DNA from: Massilia sp. UMI-21
GTDB taxonomy: Bacteria; Pseudomonadota; Gammaproteobacteria; Burkholderiales; Burkholderiaceae_D
Length of the DNA: 64,000 nt
Assembly (NCBI GenBank): GCA_015277795.1
Contig: CP063848.1
Location: 2,542,001-2,606,000, forward strand
Reading direction: 5' to 3'
Shown here: positions 52,216 through 61,401 of the stretch, piece after piece
Layout: every line of letters begins with the position of its first letter
Numbering within the stretch: position 1 is the stretch's first letter
Program-made: the position numbers and the translations under genes
Notes under the pieces: generated by a model
What the model saw: the letters and a program-made list of their open reading frames with translations, nothing else
Database searches by the model: none
Told to the model about the DNA's origin: nothing

Positions 52216-53052
52216 TTACAGCGCGTCTTTCGGTGCGGCCTTCGGGCCCGACTTCGACCAGAAGCGCCACCATGGGGCGTCGCCCTGGGCGTCCGGGTTC
52301 AGGAAGCGGCTGTTCGGGTAGTTCAGCACCAGCACGCGCTGGGTATCGTCGCGCAGCACCGGCATGCCGAGCTTGTCGTAGCTGCGCATCATGAGGTACA
52401 GCGCTTCTTCGCGCGCCGGGGCGTCGGTGTAGTCCTGCACCGCCAACTGGGCGCGGTTCAGCGCCGCCAGGTAGGCGCCGCGGCGGTAGTAATAATTCGC
52501 CACGTGCACTTCGTACTGGGCCATGGCATTGACCAGGTAGTTCATGCGCGCGACCGCATCGTCGCGGTACTTGCTGTTCGGGAACTTGTCGACCAGGACC
52601 TTGAACGCGGCAAAGGCTTCGCGGGTGGCCCGCGGGTCGCGTTCGGTCGGGTCCTGCGAATAGATGAAGCTCAGGAAACCGAGTTGGTCGTTGAAGTTGA
52701 TCAGGCCGCGCAGGTAATACATGTAGTCGACCTGCGGATGATTCGGGTGCAGCTTGATGAAACGCTCGACCGCGGCCAGCGCCTCGGCCTGGTCCTGGGC
52801 CTTGTAATGGGCGTACGCAATTTCCATCTGCGCTTGCGCGGCATAGGTGCCGAACGGATAGTTCGATTCGAGCCGTTCGAACAGCTTGATCGCCGCTTCA
52901 TAGTGGCCGCCGTTCATCTCATCGCGTGCCTCAGCGTATAATTTCTCCGCTGACCAATTTTTGGTGTCGTCGCCGGCTTTCGGCAAGATGCTGCAAGCGG
53001 ACAGACCGACGAACGCGCAAGCGGCGACCAACACAGACAATTTTTTTTGCAT
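52216..53052 (-). CDS. bamD: Outer-membrane assembly lipoprotein BamD
   Basis: Lipoprotein of 278 aa, lipobox VGLSAC with Cys20. Five TPR-like repeats cover about residues 35-240 (LYAEARDEMNGGHYEAAIKL, RLESNYPFGTYAAQAQMEIA). BamD is an essential part of the BAM complex that folds beta-barrel proteins in the outer membrane. The ATG at 53052 gives the short basic start MQKKLSVLV. Divergent from rluD, with a shared 64-base spacer. Confidence 0.93.
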   Translation of the reverse strand: MQKKLSVLVAACAFVGLSACSILPKAGDDTKNWSAEKLYAEARDEMNGGHYEAAIKLFERLESNYPFGTYAAQAQMEIAYAHYKAQDQAEALAAVERFIKLHPNHPQVDYMYYLRGLINFNDQLGFLSFIYSQDPTERDPRATREAFAAFKVLVDKFPNSKYRDDAVARMNYLVNAMAQYEVHVANYYYRRGAYLAALNRAQLAVQDYTDAPAREEALYLMMRSYDKLGMPVLRDDTQRVLVLNYPNSRFLNPDAQGDAPWWRFWSKSGPKAAPKDAL

Positions 53053-53116
53053 AGCTCTTTGCAAGAAAGTTTTACCTAGATTCAACGAACGGCTGATTAT
53101 AGCCGATGGGACTCAC

Positions 53117-54175
53117 GTGATATTAACTCCTGCGCCGAATTCGGCGGAAATGCCTCTCGACTCCGATTTAGATGACGATATGGAGGCCGGGTTCGAGCTC
53201 GACGCCAAGACCGACCTGTCGCCGATCACCCTGCACCTGGACCCCGAGGCCTGCGGCCAGCGCCTCGACAAGGTGATCGCCGGCCTGGTGCCGCAGTTCT
53301 CGCGCAGCCGCCTGCAGCTCTGGTTCGAAGGCGGCTTCGTCAAGGTCGACGGCAAGCCGGCGCGCGGCAAGGACACCGCCTACGGCGACGAGACCGTGCT
53401 CATCGAACCCCAGGCCGCGCCGGAAGACACCGCCTTCACGCCCGAGCCCATGGCGCTGGAAATCGTCCACGAAGACGAGGACATCCTGGTCGTCAACAAG
53501 CCGGCCGGGCTGGTGGTCCACCCGGGCGCCGGCAACTGGTCGGGCACCTTGCTCAACGGCTTGCTGCACCATTGCCCGCAACTGGTGGGCGTGCCGCGCG
53601 CCGGCATCGTGCACCGTCTCGACAAGGACACCAGCGGCCTGATGGTGGTCGGCAAGACCCTGGCCGCCCAGACCGACCTGGTGCGCCAACTGCAGGCGCG
53701 CACCGTCAAGCGCGAATACTTCGCGCTGGTGTGGGGCACGCCGCAAGCGCGCGGCACCATCGATTCGCCGATGGGACGCCATCCGAAGGACCGGGTCAAG
53801 ATGGCGGTCTCGTCGAGCCCCTTCGCCAAGCCGGCCATCACCCACTTCAAGCGCGTCGCCGTCGGTACCCTGGACCGCCGCCCGGTGTCGCTGGTGCGCT
53901 GCAGCCTGGAGACCGGCCGCACCCACCAGATTCGTGTGCACATGCAGCACCTGGGCTTTGCGCTGGTGGGCGATTCGGTCTATGGCAAGCAGCACCTGGT
54001 GCCGGTGTTCCACCGCCAGGCCCTGCAGGCCCGCCGTCTCGGCCTGGTGCACCCGGGCACGGGCGAGCCCTGCGAATGGACGGTGCCGCTGGCCGCCGAC
54101 TTCGCCGAGCTGATCGCCAGGGCCGGCATCGCCGAGCCCGGCGATGACGACGACGGCGACGGCAGCGCGGCATGA
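53117..54175 (+). CDS. rluD: 23S rRNA pseudouridine synthase RluD
   Basis: Protein of 352 aa, with an acidic N-terminal extension (about residues 12-30), an S4 RNA-binding domain (about 47-105) and the pseudouridine synthase core with catalytic Asp in HRLDKDTSGLMVV, followed by EYFALVWG, LETGRTHQIRVH and GDSVYG. It modifies U1911, U1915 and U1917 of 23S rRNA in E. coli. I use the GTG at 53117 because GGGA is correctly spaced; the ATG at 53150 (no good Shine-Dalgarno) is an alternative. Its stop overlaps pgeF. Confidence 0.92.
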   Translation: MILTPAPNSAEMPLDSDLDDDMEAGFELDAKTDLSPITLHLDPEACGQRLDKVIAGLVPQFSRSRLQLWFEGGFVKVDGKPARGKDTAYGDETVLIEPQAAPEDTAFTPEPMALEIVHEDEDILVVNKPAGLVVHPGAGNWSGTLLNGLLHHCPQLVGVPRAGIVHRLDKDTSGLMVVGKTLAAQTDLVRQLQARTVKREYFALVWGTPQARGTIDSPMGRHPKDRVKMAVSSSPFAKPAITHFKRVAVGTLDRRPVSLVRCSLETGRTHQIRVHMQHLGFALVGDSVYGKQHLVPVFHRQALQARRLGLVHPGTGEPCEWTVPLAADFAELIARAGIAEPGDDDDGDGSAA

Positions 54176-54951
54176 TGGACGCCGCCGCCCTGGTATGGCC
54201 GGACTGGCCGGACCTGCCCGCGCAAGTCGGCGCGCTGGCGACCGGCCGCGATGGCGGCTGTAGTCAGGGGGCCTACGACGACGGCAAGGGTGGTGGCGGC
54301 CTGAACCTGGGCATGCATTGCGGCGACGATCCCGAGGCCGTGCGGCGCAACCGCGCGCGCCTGCAGGCGTATTTGCCGGGCCGTCCGGCCTGGATCGCCC
54401 AGGTGCATGGCGCCGATGTGGTCGATGCCGGCAGCGTCGGCCCCGACCAGCCGGTGCGTACCGGCGACGCCAGCATCGCCACGCGGGCCGGCCCCGTGTG
54501 CGCGATCCTGACGGCCGACTGCCTGCCGGTGCTGTTTGCCGATCTCGACGGCAAGGTGGTGGGCGCGGCCCACGCCGGCTGGCGCGGACTGGCCGGCGGC
54601 GTGCTGGGCCAGACCGTGCGCGCCATGCGCGCCGCCGGCGCGGGCGAGATCACGGCCTGGATGGGGCCGGCAATCGGGCCGGACGCCTTCGAAGTGGGCG
54701 AGGATGTGCGCGCGGCCTTCATGGCCGCGTTGCCGGGCGCGGCGACCCTGGCCGCGTTCAGACCGAAATTTGACCAACCGGTAAAATTTTGGGCCGATAT
54801 CTTCGCGCTGGCGCGGTTGATGCTGGCACGCGAGGGGATCACCCGCGTGCATGGCGGCGGCATGTGCACCTTCTCGGCGCCCCAGCGCTTCTATTCGTAC
54901 CGGCGCGACCGGGTCACCGGCCGCCAGGCGAGTCTGATCTGGATCAAATAA
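54172..54951 (+). CDS. pgeF: Peptidoglycan editing factor PgeF (YfiH family)
   Basis: Protein of 259 aa. Metal/catalytic residues seen are GLNLGMHCGDDPEAVRRNRA, VHGADVVDA, TADCLPVLFAD (Cys) and GAAHAGWRGLAGG (His). The C-terminal GGGMCTFSAPQRFYSYRRD is diagnostic. The family was annotated as polyphenol oxidase and corrects UDP-MurNAc tripeptide containing L-Ser. The ATG at 54172 overlaps the rluD stop (54173-54175), so the pair is coupled. Confidence 0.92.
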   Translation: MMDAAALVWPDWPDLPAQVGALATGRDGGCSQGAYDDGKGGGGLNLGMHCGDDPEAVRRNRARLQAYLPGRPAWIAQVHGADVVDAGSVGPDQPVRTGDASIATRAGPVCAILTADCLPVLFADLDGKVVGAAHAGWRGLAGGVLGQTVRAMRAAGAGEITAWMGPAIGPDAFEVGEDVRAAFMAALPGAATLAAFRPKFDQPVKFWADIFALARLMLAREGITRVHGGGMCTFSAPQRFYSYRRDRVTGRQASLIWIK

Positions 54952-54985
54952 GCGCTGTGGCGGCGGATCACAATGCCGAGTTGCT

Positions 54986-55237
54986 TCACCGCTGTTCCAC
55001 ACCATCGCCGCCCGGGGCCGGCTTCGCTGCGGGCTCCCCCGCGGGCGCCCCGGCAGCCTTGCTGCGCGCCTGCGCTGCGCGGCGCGCGCGTCGCCGTTTT
55101 GACCCTGTCAGATAGAAAACAATGGATAATGGCAGGGCGCAATAGAACATGAACGTCATCAGGCCGTGCACGATGGTCGGTTCGGTCGCTGCCATCAGGG
55201 CGACCACGTAAATCCAGGCAACGGCGACGATCCACAT
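54986..55237 (-). CDS. Small membrane protein (83 aa)
   Basis: Two membrane helices (about residues 2-18 and 25-44; MWIVAVAWIYVVALMAATEP, GLMTFMFYCALPLSIVFYLT), then a basic tail KRRRARR and an Ala/Gly/Pro-rich end. GGAGAA precedes the ATG. Conserved small betaproteobacterial proteins of this shape are found next to PHA genes; the role is unknown. Divergent from phaC. Confidence 0.7.
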   Translation of the reverse strand: MWIVAVAWIYVVALMAATEPTIVHGLMTFMFYCALPLSIVFYLTGSKRRRARRAAQARSKAAGAPAGEPAAKPAPGGDGVEQR

Positions 55238-55285
55238 GCTTTTCTCCAAGGTTGTAGACCCCGATTCTAAACAACGGATGCTGAC

Positions 55286-57025
55286 ATGAACATGCCTGAC
55301 CCCCAAGCTTTTGCCGCCTCCTGGATGACCCAGTTCACCGACCCGAGCATCTGGCAGGGCTGGATGACGATGCCGGCCATGATGCCGCAAGCCGGCGCCA
55401 ACCCCCTGGCCGGCATCCTCAAGGACGTCGGCGCCGGCATTGCCCCGGCCAGGCTGGAAAGCCTGCGCGGCGATTACCTCAGGAAGGCCGGCCAGCTGTG
55501 GCAGGACTTCGTCAGCGGCAAGTCGCCGGAACTCCACGACCGGCGCTTTTCCAGCACCGAGTGGCGCGAGAACCCGATGTCCGCCTTCTCGGCCGCGTCC
55601 TACCTGCTCAATGCCGAATTTCTGCTGGCCCTGGCCGACGCCGTCGAGGCGGCGCCGCGCGAGCGCCAGAAGATCCGCTTCGCGGTCCAGCAGATGGTCG
55701 ATGCCATGTCGCCGGCCAATTTCTTCGCCACCAACCCGGAAGCGCAGAAGAAGCTGATCGAGACCAAGGGCGAAAGCCTGGCCAAGGGCCTGGCCAACAT
55801 GCTGGCCGATCTGCAGAAGGGCCGCATCTCGCAGTCCGACGAGTCGGCCTTCGAAGTCGGCCGCAACGTGGGCGGCACGCCGGGCCAGGTGGTGTTCGAG
55901 AACGAGCTGTTCCAGCTGATCCAGTACACCCCGGCGACCCCGAGCGTGAAGGCGGTGCCGCTCCTGATGATTCCGCCCTGCATCAACAAGTTCTACATCC
56001 TCGACCTGCAGCCGGAGAACTCGCTGGTGCGCTACGTGGTGGAGCAGGGCAATACCGTGTTCATGGTTTCCTGGCGCAATCCCGACCGCGCAATGGGCAA
56101 TGTGCGCTGGGACGATTACGTCGAACTCGGGGCGATCAAGGCGATCGAGGTGGTGCGCGAGATCAGCGGGCAGGACAAGAGCCATGTGTTCGGTTTCTGC
56201 GTGGGCGGCACCATCGCCGCCACCGCGCTCGCGGTGCTGGCGGCGCGCGGCCAGCAGCCGGCCGCCAGCCTGTCGCTCCTGACCACGCTGCTCGACTTCC
56301 AGGACACCGGCGTGCTCGAGGTCTTCGTCGACGAAACCCAGGTGGCGCTGCGCGAGCAGAGCCTCGGCGGCGGGGGGCTGATGCCGGGCCGCGACCTGGC
56401 CACCACCTTCTCGGCCCTGCGCCCGAACGACCTGGTGTGGAACTACGTGCAGCAGAACTACCTCAAGGGCAAGGAGCCGCCGGCCTTCGACCTGCTGTAC
56501 TGGAACGCCGACAGCACCAACCTGCCGGGCCCGATGTTCTGCTGGTACCTGCGCAATACCTACCTGGAGAACAAGCTGAAAGTGCCGGGCGCGCTCAGCG
56601 TGTGCGGGGTGCCGGTGGACCTGGGCAAGATCGACTGCCCGGTCTTCCTGTACGGCTCGAAGGAAGACCACATCGTGCCCTGGGAAGCGGCGTTCGCCTC
56701 GATGAACCTGCTCAACCCCGGGAACCCGAAGGCCAACCGCTACGTGCTGGGCGCCTCCGGCCACATCGCGGGCGTGATCAACCCGACCTCGAAGAACAAG
56801 CGCAGCTACTGGACCAACGACAAGGGCGGCAAGTCGCGCCCGAAGACGGCCGAGGCCTGGTTCGCCGGCGCGCTGGAACAGAAGGGCAGCTGGTGGCCGG
56901 AATGGGCCAGCTTCCTGGCCGAGAACGGCGGGGCGGACCAGCCGGCGCCGACGGCGTTCGGCAACGGGAAGTACCGTGCGATCGAGCCGGCGCCGGGCCG
57001 CTACGTCAAGGCGCGCGCGGAATAA
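55286..57025 (+). CDS. phaC: Class I polyhydroxyalkanoate synthase PhaC
   Basis: Protein of 579 aa polymerising 3-hydroxyacyl-CoA to PHA at granule surfaces. N-terminal domain residues 1-215, then the alpha/beta-hydrolase core with the lipase-like box GFCVGGT: catalytic Cys305, Asp461 in SKEDHIVPW and His493 in SGHIAGVINP. Length and box fit class I synthases (about 590 aa) that prefer short-chain monomers. A weak RBS precedes the ATG at 55286 (ACGGATGCTGAC). phaR lies 350 bases downstream; no phaA or phaB is in view. Confidence 0.95.
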   Translation: MNMPDPQAFAASWMTQFTDPSIWQGWMTMPAMMPQAGANPLAGILKDVGAGIAPARLESLRGDYLRKAGQLWQDFVSGKSPELHDRRFSSTEWRENPMSAFSAASYLLNAEFLLALADAVEAAPRERQKIRFAVQQMVDAMSPANFFATNPEAQKKLIETKGESLAKGLANMLADLQKGRISQSDESAFEVGRNVGGTPGQVVFENELFQLIQYTPATPSVKAVPLLMIPPCINKFYILDLQPENSLVRYVVEQGNTVFMVSWRNPDRAMGNVRWDDYVELGAIKAIEVVREISGQDKSHVFGFCVGGTIAATALAVLAARGQQPAASLSLLTTLLDFQDTGVLEVFVDETQVALREQSLGGGGLMPGRDLATTFSALRPNDLVWNYVQQNYLKGKEPPAFDLLYWNADSTNLPGPMFCWYLRNTYLENKLKVPGALSVCGVPVDLGKIDCPVFLYGSKEDHIVPWEAAFASMNLLNPGNPKANRYVLGASGHIAGVINPTSKNKRSYWTNDKGGKSRPKTAEAWFAGALEQKGSWWPEWASFLAENGGADQPAPTAFGNGKYRAIEPAPGRYVKARAE

Positions 57026-57041
57026 GCCGCGCGCGTCGTCC

Positions 57042-57142
57042 GTAGGGTGGGCGGGTGTTCCGCCCACGCGTTCAGACAGTCGATGCACTTCGGCAAAGTA
57101 TCCGTCAGCTGAACGCGTGGGCAGAAAACCTGTCCACCCTAC
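57042..57142. repeat. Nested palindrome downstream of phaC
   Basis: Outer arms GTAGGGTGG (57042-57050) and CCACCCTAC (57134-57142); inner arms GCCCACGCGTTCAG (57062-57075) and CTGAACGCGTGGGC (57109-57122). An additional GGGCGG/CCGCCC pairing lies at the left (57049-57065). No T-tract follows. It is probably a dispersed intergenic palindrome and may protect the phaC mRNA 3' end. Confidence 0.85.
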
Positions 57143-57287
57143 CGGTTCTACCCTCCGGTCATATCAAATTCACCACGGAAGTTTGTAGTCTAATAATTGC
57201 TGCACCTGCGCGCGGCTCGTGGTAAGGTGTGGGCTTGTCCGTCCCGCAAGGCAAGGCAAGGCAATGCGATCGCACTGCTGGAGGGAA

Positions 57288-57309
57288 CGGCCCAGCGGCC
57301 GGTTTTTTT
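57288..57309 (+). terminator. Intrinsic terminator in the phaR leader
   Basis: Stem CGGCC/GGCCG with a CAGC loop (57288-57301), then G and seven T (57303-57309). It lies 66 bases before the phaR start codon. It could be the end of a short RNA (57190-57309), an attenuator for phaR, or the phaC terminator. The gene-free stretch 57143-57287 also has GCAAG direct repeats and a near-palindromic GCGATCGC core at 57261-57276. Confidence 0.72.
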
Positions 57310-57374
57310 GGTGACCAATCAAGAAGAATAGCGTGCGGCCGACGCTGCCGCAACGCACAACGATGAGACATGAA

Positions 57375-57938
57375 ATGAGTAGTGCAAAGAAGAGTGCTGA
57401 ACGCCTGATCAAGAAATATCCGAACCGCCGTCTGTACGATACCCAGACCAGTTCCTACATCACCCTGACCGACGTGAAGCAGTTGGTGCTCGATGCCGAC
57501 GAATTTACCGTGGTGGACGCCAAGAGCAACGAAGACCTGACCCGCAGCATTTTGCTCCAGATCATCCTGGAAGAAGAAGCCAACGGCGTTCCCATGTTCT
57601 CCAGCTCGGTGCTGGCCCAGATCATCCGTTACTACGGCCATGCGATGCAGGGCATGATGGGCTCCTACCTGGAAAAGAACGTGCAGGCCTTCACCGATAT
57701 CCAGAACAAGTTCACCAGTAACGCGGCCGGCGCCCTCGAAGGCAAGCCGTTCAGTCCAGAGATGTGGACCCAGTTCATGAACGTCCAGGGCCCGATGATG
57801 CAGGGCATGATGAACAACTACATCGACCAGTCGAAGAACCTGTTCCTGCAGATGCAGGAGCAGATGCAGAGCCAGAGCAAGGCGATGTTCGGCGCCTTCC
57901 CGTTCCCGGGCATGACCCCGCCGACCGACAAGAAGTAA
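57375..57938 (+). CDS. phaR: PHA synthesis repressor PhaR
   Basis: Protein of 187 aa. The N-terminal PHB/PHA accumulation DNA-binding domain is [20 protein letters not shown] (about residues 9-28) with [20 protein letters not shown]. The PHB_acc region follows to about residue 110 ([20 protein letters not shown]). The C-terminal part is Met/Gln-rich, consistent with granule binding. PhaR represses phasin and its own gene until PHA is available. I use the ATG at 57375; an in-frame ATG lies at 57363. Confidence 0.93.
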   Translation: MSSAKKSAERLIKKYPNRRLYDTQTSSYITLTDVKQLVLDADEFTVVDAKSNEDLTRSILLQIILEEEANGVPMFSSSVLAQIIRYYGHAMQGMMGSYLEKNVQAFTDIQNKFTSNAAGALEGKPFSPEMWTQFMNVQGPMMQGMMNNYIDQSKNLFLQMQEQMQSQSKAMFGAFPFPGMTPPTDKK

Positions 57939-58010
57939 GCATTCAAGCAAGCAGTCGTTTTTCCGAGACACGCGCCGGCCCAGCCCCGGGCCGGCAAGTC
58001 GCTCCCTCGG

Positions 58011-58040
58011 TTCCACCGGCACACCCGGTTCGGGTACAAT
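58011..58040 (+). promoter_or_regulatory. Possible promoter of rimO
   Basis: -35 TTCCAC (58011-58016) and -10 TACAAT (58035-58040), spacing 18. The start would lie near 58047, about 26 bases before the rimO ATG at 58073. The fit to consensus is moderate. Confidence 0.45.
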
Positions 58041-58072
58041 CGCGGATTGCCCAGATTCCTTGTCGTCCGCCC

Positions 58073-59524
58073 ATGACCGAACTTCGCCGTATTCCTGTCG
58101 CCTCCGCCGATACCGCCGCAGCCGTCGCCGATCCCGTCCCATCGCTCGTCATTCCGAGCCCGGCCGCCGGCCTGGTCGCGCCGAAAGTCGGCTTCGTGTC
58201 GCTCGGCTGTCCGAAGGCGCTGGTCGATTCCGAGCAGATCCTGACCCAGCTGCGCGCCGAGGGCTACCAGACCGCCAATTCCTATGACGGCGCCGATCTC
58301 GTGATCGTCAACACCTGCGGCTTCATCGACGCCGCGGTGCAGGAATCGCTCGACGCGATCGGCGAAGCGCTGGCCGAGAACGGCAAGGTCATCGTCACCG
58401 GCTGCCTGGGCGCCAAGAAGGATGCCGCGGGCGACGACATCATCACCAAGGTGCACCCGAAGGTGCTGGCCGTGACCGGCCCGCACGCCGTCACCGAGGT
58501 GATGGAATCGGTCCACCTGCACCTGCCCAAGCCGCACGATCCCTTCATCGACCTGGTGCCCGACCACGGCGTCAAGCTGACCCCGAAGCACTACGCCTAC
58601 CTGAAGATCTCGGAAGGCTGCAACCACCGCTGCAGCTTCTGCATCATCCCGTCGATGCGCGGCGACCTGGTATCGCGCCCGATCCACGAGGTGCTGCAGG
58701 AAGCCGAGAACCTGTTCAAGGCCGGCGTCAAGGAACTGCTCGTCATTTCGCAGGACACCAGCGCCTACGGCGTCGACGTCAAGTTCCGCCTCGGGTTCTG
58801 GAACGGCCGCCCGGTCCGGACCCACATGACCCAGCTGACCGAGGAACTGGGCAAGATGGCGCGCCAGTACGACGCCTGGGTGCGCATGCACTACGTCTAC
58901 CCGTATCCGCACGTCGACGCGGTGATTCCGCTGATGGGCGACGGCCACGTGCTGCCTTACCTCGACATCCCGATGCAGCACGCGCACCCGGATGTCCTGA
59001 AGCGCATGAAGCGCCCGGCCAGCGGCGAGAAGAACCTCGACCGCATCCTGGCATGGCGCAAGATGAATCCGGACCTGACCATCCGCTCGACCTTCATTGC
59101 CGGCTTCCCGGGCGAGACCGAAGAAGAATTCGAATACCTGCTGGACTTCCTGCGCGAGGCGCAGATCGACCGCCTGGGCTGCTTCGCCTATTCGCCGGTC
59201 GAGGGCGCGACCGCCAACGCGCTGGACAACCCGGTGCCGGAAAGCGTCCGCGAGGAACGCCGCGCGCGCGTCATGCTGCTGCAGGAAGAGATTTCGCTCA
59301 AGCGCATGCAGGCCAAGGTCGGCAAGACCATGCGCGTGCTGGTCGACGAGGTCGGCCCGCGCGAGGCGATCGGGCGCAGTGCGGCCGATGCCCCGGAAAT
59401 CGACGGTGTGGTGCACATCAGGCGCGCCCTGGTGCCGGGCAAGGCCAAGCCGGCCGTGGGCCAGTTCATCGACGTGGTGATCACCAAGGCCGACGCCCAC
59501 GACCTGTGGGCCACCGTGGCCTGA
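58073..59524 (+). CDS. rimO: Ribosomal protein S12 methylthiotransferase RimO
   Basis: Radical-SAM protein of 483 aa. UPF0004 domain has Cys46, Cys82 and Cys111 for one iron-sulfur cluster. The radical-SAM CxxxCxxC is Cys183, Cys187, Cys190 in [12 protein letters not shown]-terminal TRAM domain (about 400-483) is seen. An N-terminal extension of about 36 residues precedes the conserved core. It adds a methylthio group to Asp89 of S12. The start ATG at 58073 is used. Confidence 0.94.
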   Translation: MTELRRIPVASADTAAAVADPVPSLVIPSPAAGLVAPKVGFVSLGCPKALVDSEQILTQLRAEGYQTANSYDGADLVIVNTCGFIDAAVQESLDAIGEALAENGKVIVTGCLGAKKDAAGDDIITKVHPKVLAVTGPHAVTEVMESVHLHLPKPHDPFIDLVPDHGVKLTPKHYAYLKISEGCNHRCSFCIIPSMRGDLVSRPIHEVLQEAENLFKAGVKELLVISQDTSAYGVDVKFRLGFWNGRPVRTHMTQLTEELGKMARQYDAWVRMHYVYPYPHVDAVIPLMGDGHVLPYLDIPMQHAHPDVLKRMKRPASGEKNLDRILAWRKMNPDLTIRSTFIAGFPGETEEEFEYLLDFLREAQIDRLGCFAYSPVEGATANALDNPVPESVREERRARVMLLQEEISLKRMQAKVGKTMRVLVDEVGPREAIGRSAADAPEIDGVVHIRRALVPGKAKPAVGQFIDVVITKADAHDLWATVA

Positions 59525-59541
59525 GTTTTTCGAGAAAGCGC

Positions 59542-60708
59542 ATGCACATGACGAAGACGGTCCAGACCTCCCTGATCCACAGCGACTACGAGGCGCCGGC
59601 CGGCTTCGATGCCTTTCCCCCGGCCGTGCACCGCGCCTCCACGGTCCTGTTCGAGAACGTGGCCGCGATGCGCGCGGGGCAGTGGAAGGACAAGACGGGC
59701 TACACCTACGGACTGCACGGCACCCCCACCACCTTCACGCTGGAAGCGCGCCTGGCGCAGATCGAGGGCGGCCGGCACTGCCTGCTCGCGCCCTCGGGCC
59801 TGGCGGCGATCGCGATGGTCAACTTCGCGTTGCTGGCAAGCGGCGACGACGTGCTGCTGCCCGAGAACGTCTACAACCCCAACCGCGAACTGGGCCGCTG
59901 GCTGGCGCGGGATTTCGGCGTGAGCGCGCGTTTCTACGATCCGATGATCGGTAGCGGCATTGCCGAGCTGATCCAGCCGAACACGAAGCTGGTCTGGGCC
60001 GAGGCGCCCGGTTCGGTATCGATGGAAGTGGCGGACCTGCCCGCGATCTGCCAGGCGGCGAAGGACAAGGGCGTGCCGGTCGCGCTCGACAACACCTGGT
60101 CGGCCGGCCTGGCGCTGCGCGGCTTCGATGTCGGCGCCGACATCGTCATGCACGCACTGACCAAGTACCAGTCGGGCGGCGCCGACCTGTTGATGGGCGC
60201 CGTGATCACCCGGGATCGCGCACTGAACGAGCGGCTGGCGCAGGCCCACATGCGCCTGGGCCTGGGCGTGGGCGCCGACGACGCCTACCTGGTGATGCGC
60301 GGGCTGCCCAGCATGAAGCTGCGTTTCGAGGCCCATGACGCGGGCGCGCGCACGGTGGCGGCCTGGCTCAAGGCCCGCCCCGAAATCGCCAGGGTGCTGC
60401 ACCCGGCCTTCGAGGACTGCCCGGGCCACGCCCATTGGAAACGCGATTTCAAGGGCGCGGGCGGCCTGTTCTCGGTGCTGTTCGACCCACGTTATACCGA
60501 ACAACAGACCGACCGCTTCGTCGATGCACTGCGCCTGTTCGGCATCGGCTACAGCTGGGGCGGCCCGAACAGCCTGGTGATGCCTTACCGGATCCGCGCG
60601 ATCCGCAGCCACTGGCAGGAAGAGGGCGTGCTGGTGCGCTTCAATATCGGCCTGGAAGACACGGCCGACCTGCTCGCCGACATCGAGCAGGCGCTCACGA
60701 AGCTCTAG
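59542..60708 (+). CDS. metC: Cystathionine beta-lyase, PLP Cys/Met family
   Basis: Protein of 388 aa. The PLP Lys is Lys208 in ALTKYQSGGADLLMGAV. Other motifs are YTYGLHGTPTTFTLEARLAQ and LLAPSGLAAIAM, and LDNTWSAGLALRGFDVGADI. Cystathionine beta-lyase makes homocysteine, pyruvate and ammonia; related gamma-synthases differ little, so the reaction is inferred. It lies 17 bases after rimO and may share its message. ATG at 59542 (MHM) or 59548. An intrinsic-type hairpin follows. Confidence 0.88.
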   Translation: MHMTKTVQTSLIHSDYEAPAGFDAFPPAVHRASTVLFENVAAMRAGQWKDKTGYTYGLHGTPTTFTLEARLAQIEGGRHCLLAPSGLAAIAMVNFALLASGDDVLLPENVYNPNRELGRWLARDFGVSARFYDPMIGSGIAELIQPNTKLVWAEAPGSVSMEVADLPAICQAAKDKGVPVALDNTWSAGLALRGFDVGADIVMHALTKYQSGGADLLMGAVITRDRALNERLAQAHMRLGLGVGADDAYLVMRGLPSMKLRFEAHDAGARTVAAWLKARPEIARVLHPAFEDCPGHAHWKRDFKGAGGLFSVLFDPRYTEQQTDRFVDALRLFGIGYSWGGPNSLVMPYRIRAIRSHWQEEGVLVRFNIGLEDTADLLADIEQALTKL

Positions 60709-60827
60709 GGTGAACCGTGGTGTGGTCGGCCCGGCCGGCGACGGCAGGGCGTTCGTGGTCGGCGTCCACCACGGCTACGCGAATGAACCGCTGAAGAATC
60801 AGGTAGCAAGGCGCGCGCCGTATGGCA

Positions 60828-60861
60828 AAAGGGACGGTCGCATCGCTGCGAACGTCCCTTT
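60828..60861. terminator. Bidirectional hairpin between metC and the membrane gene
   Basis: Arms AAAGGGACG (60828-60836) and CGTCCCTTT (60853-60861), with an A-tract before and a T-tract after the stem on each strand. A 16-nt loop contains further GC pairing. It separates metC (ending 60708) from the convergent gene ending at 60926. Confidence 0.78.
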
Positions 60862-60925
60862 GTCCTTGCTGGCCTTGGCTGGCCTTGCCTGGCCTCGACG
60901 CGGACGGGCGGCGCGCCCGCCGGCC

Positions 60926-61288
60926 TCAGCCCGGCATCGCCCGGTTGCTGTTCAGGTCCAGGAAGCCGCGGATGATGCGGTAGGCCGCCCACAGCCAGGC
61001 CACGCCCCACACCAGCAGGGCAACCGGAATGCCGATGATGGTGACCGCGATCACCCACGCCACGATCGACCATGCCAGGTACCACCAGAACGAGCGGATC
61101 ATCCAGCTGTGGTGCGAATAGACGATGGTGCCCTGGGTCTCCGGACGCTTCACGTAGTTGACGATCAGCACCAGGATCGACAGCATGCCGGCCGAGAACA
61201 GGAAGGTCAGGGCGTGGGCGACATACAGGATGCGCGCGAACTGCTTGGCGTCTTCGGTCCCGCGATCCATTACCAGGTCTTGCGACAT
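60926..61288 (-). CDS. Membrane protein, DUF4870-like
   Basis: Protein of 120 aa with three or four membrane segments (about residues 22-44, 65-85 and 85-105, WYLAWSIVAWVIAVTIIGIP). The start QFARILYVAHALTFLFSAGM and end LWAAYRIIRGFLDLNSNRA match DUF4870-like small membrane proteins. No catalytic residues. GAGGAG precedes the ATG at 61288; a longer frame starts at 61336 without support. Confidence 0.78.
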   Translation of the reverse strand: MSQDLVMDRGTEDAKQFARILYVAHALTFLFSAGMLSILVLIVNYVKRPETQGTIVYSHHSWMIRSFWWYLAWSIVAWVIAVTIIGIPVALLVWGVAWLWAAYRIIRGFLDLNSNRAMPG

Positions 61289-61401
61289 CAGTTTTCTCCT
61301 CGATGAGAACACGGGAACGCCCCGTACGCGACGCATTGTAGCAGCGTGTGCTGCCGTATTGTCAACATGAGGCCGGACCCGGGTTCTTCAAGTCCGGCTC
61401 G

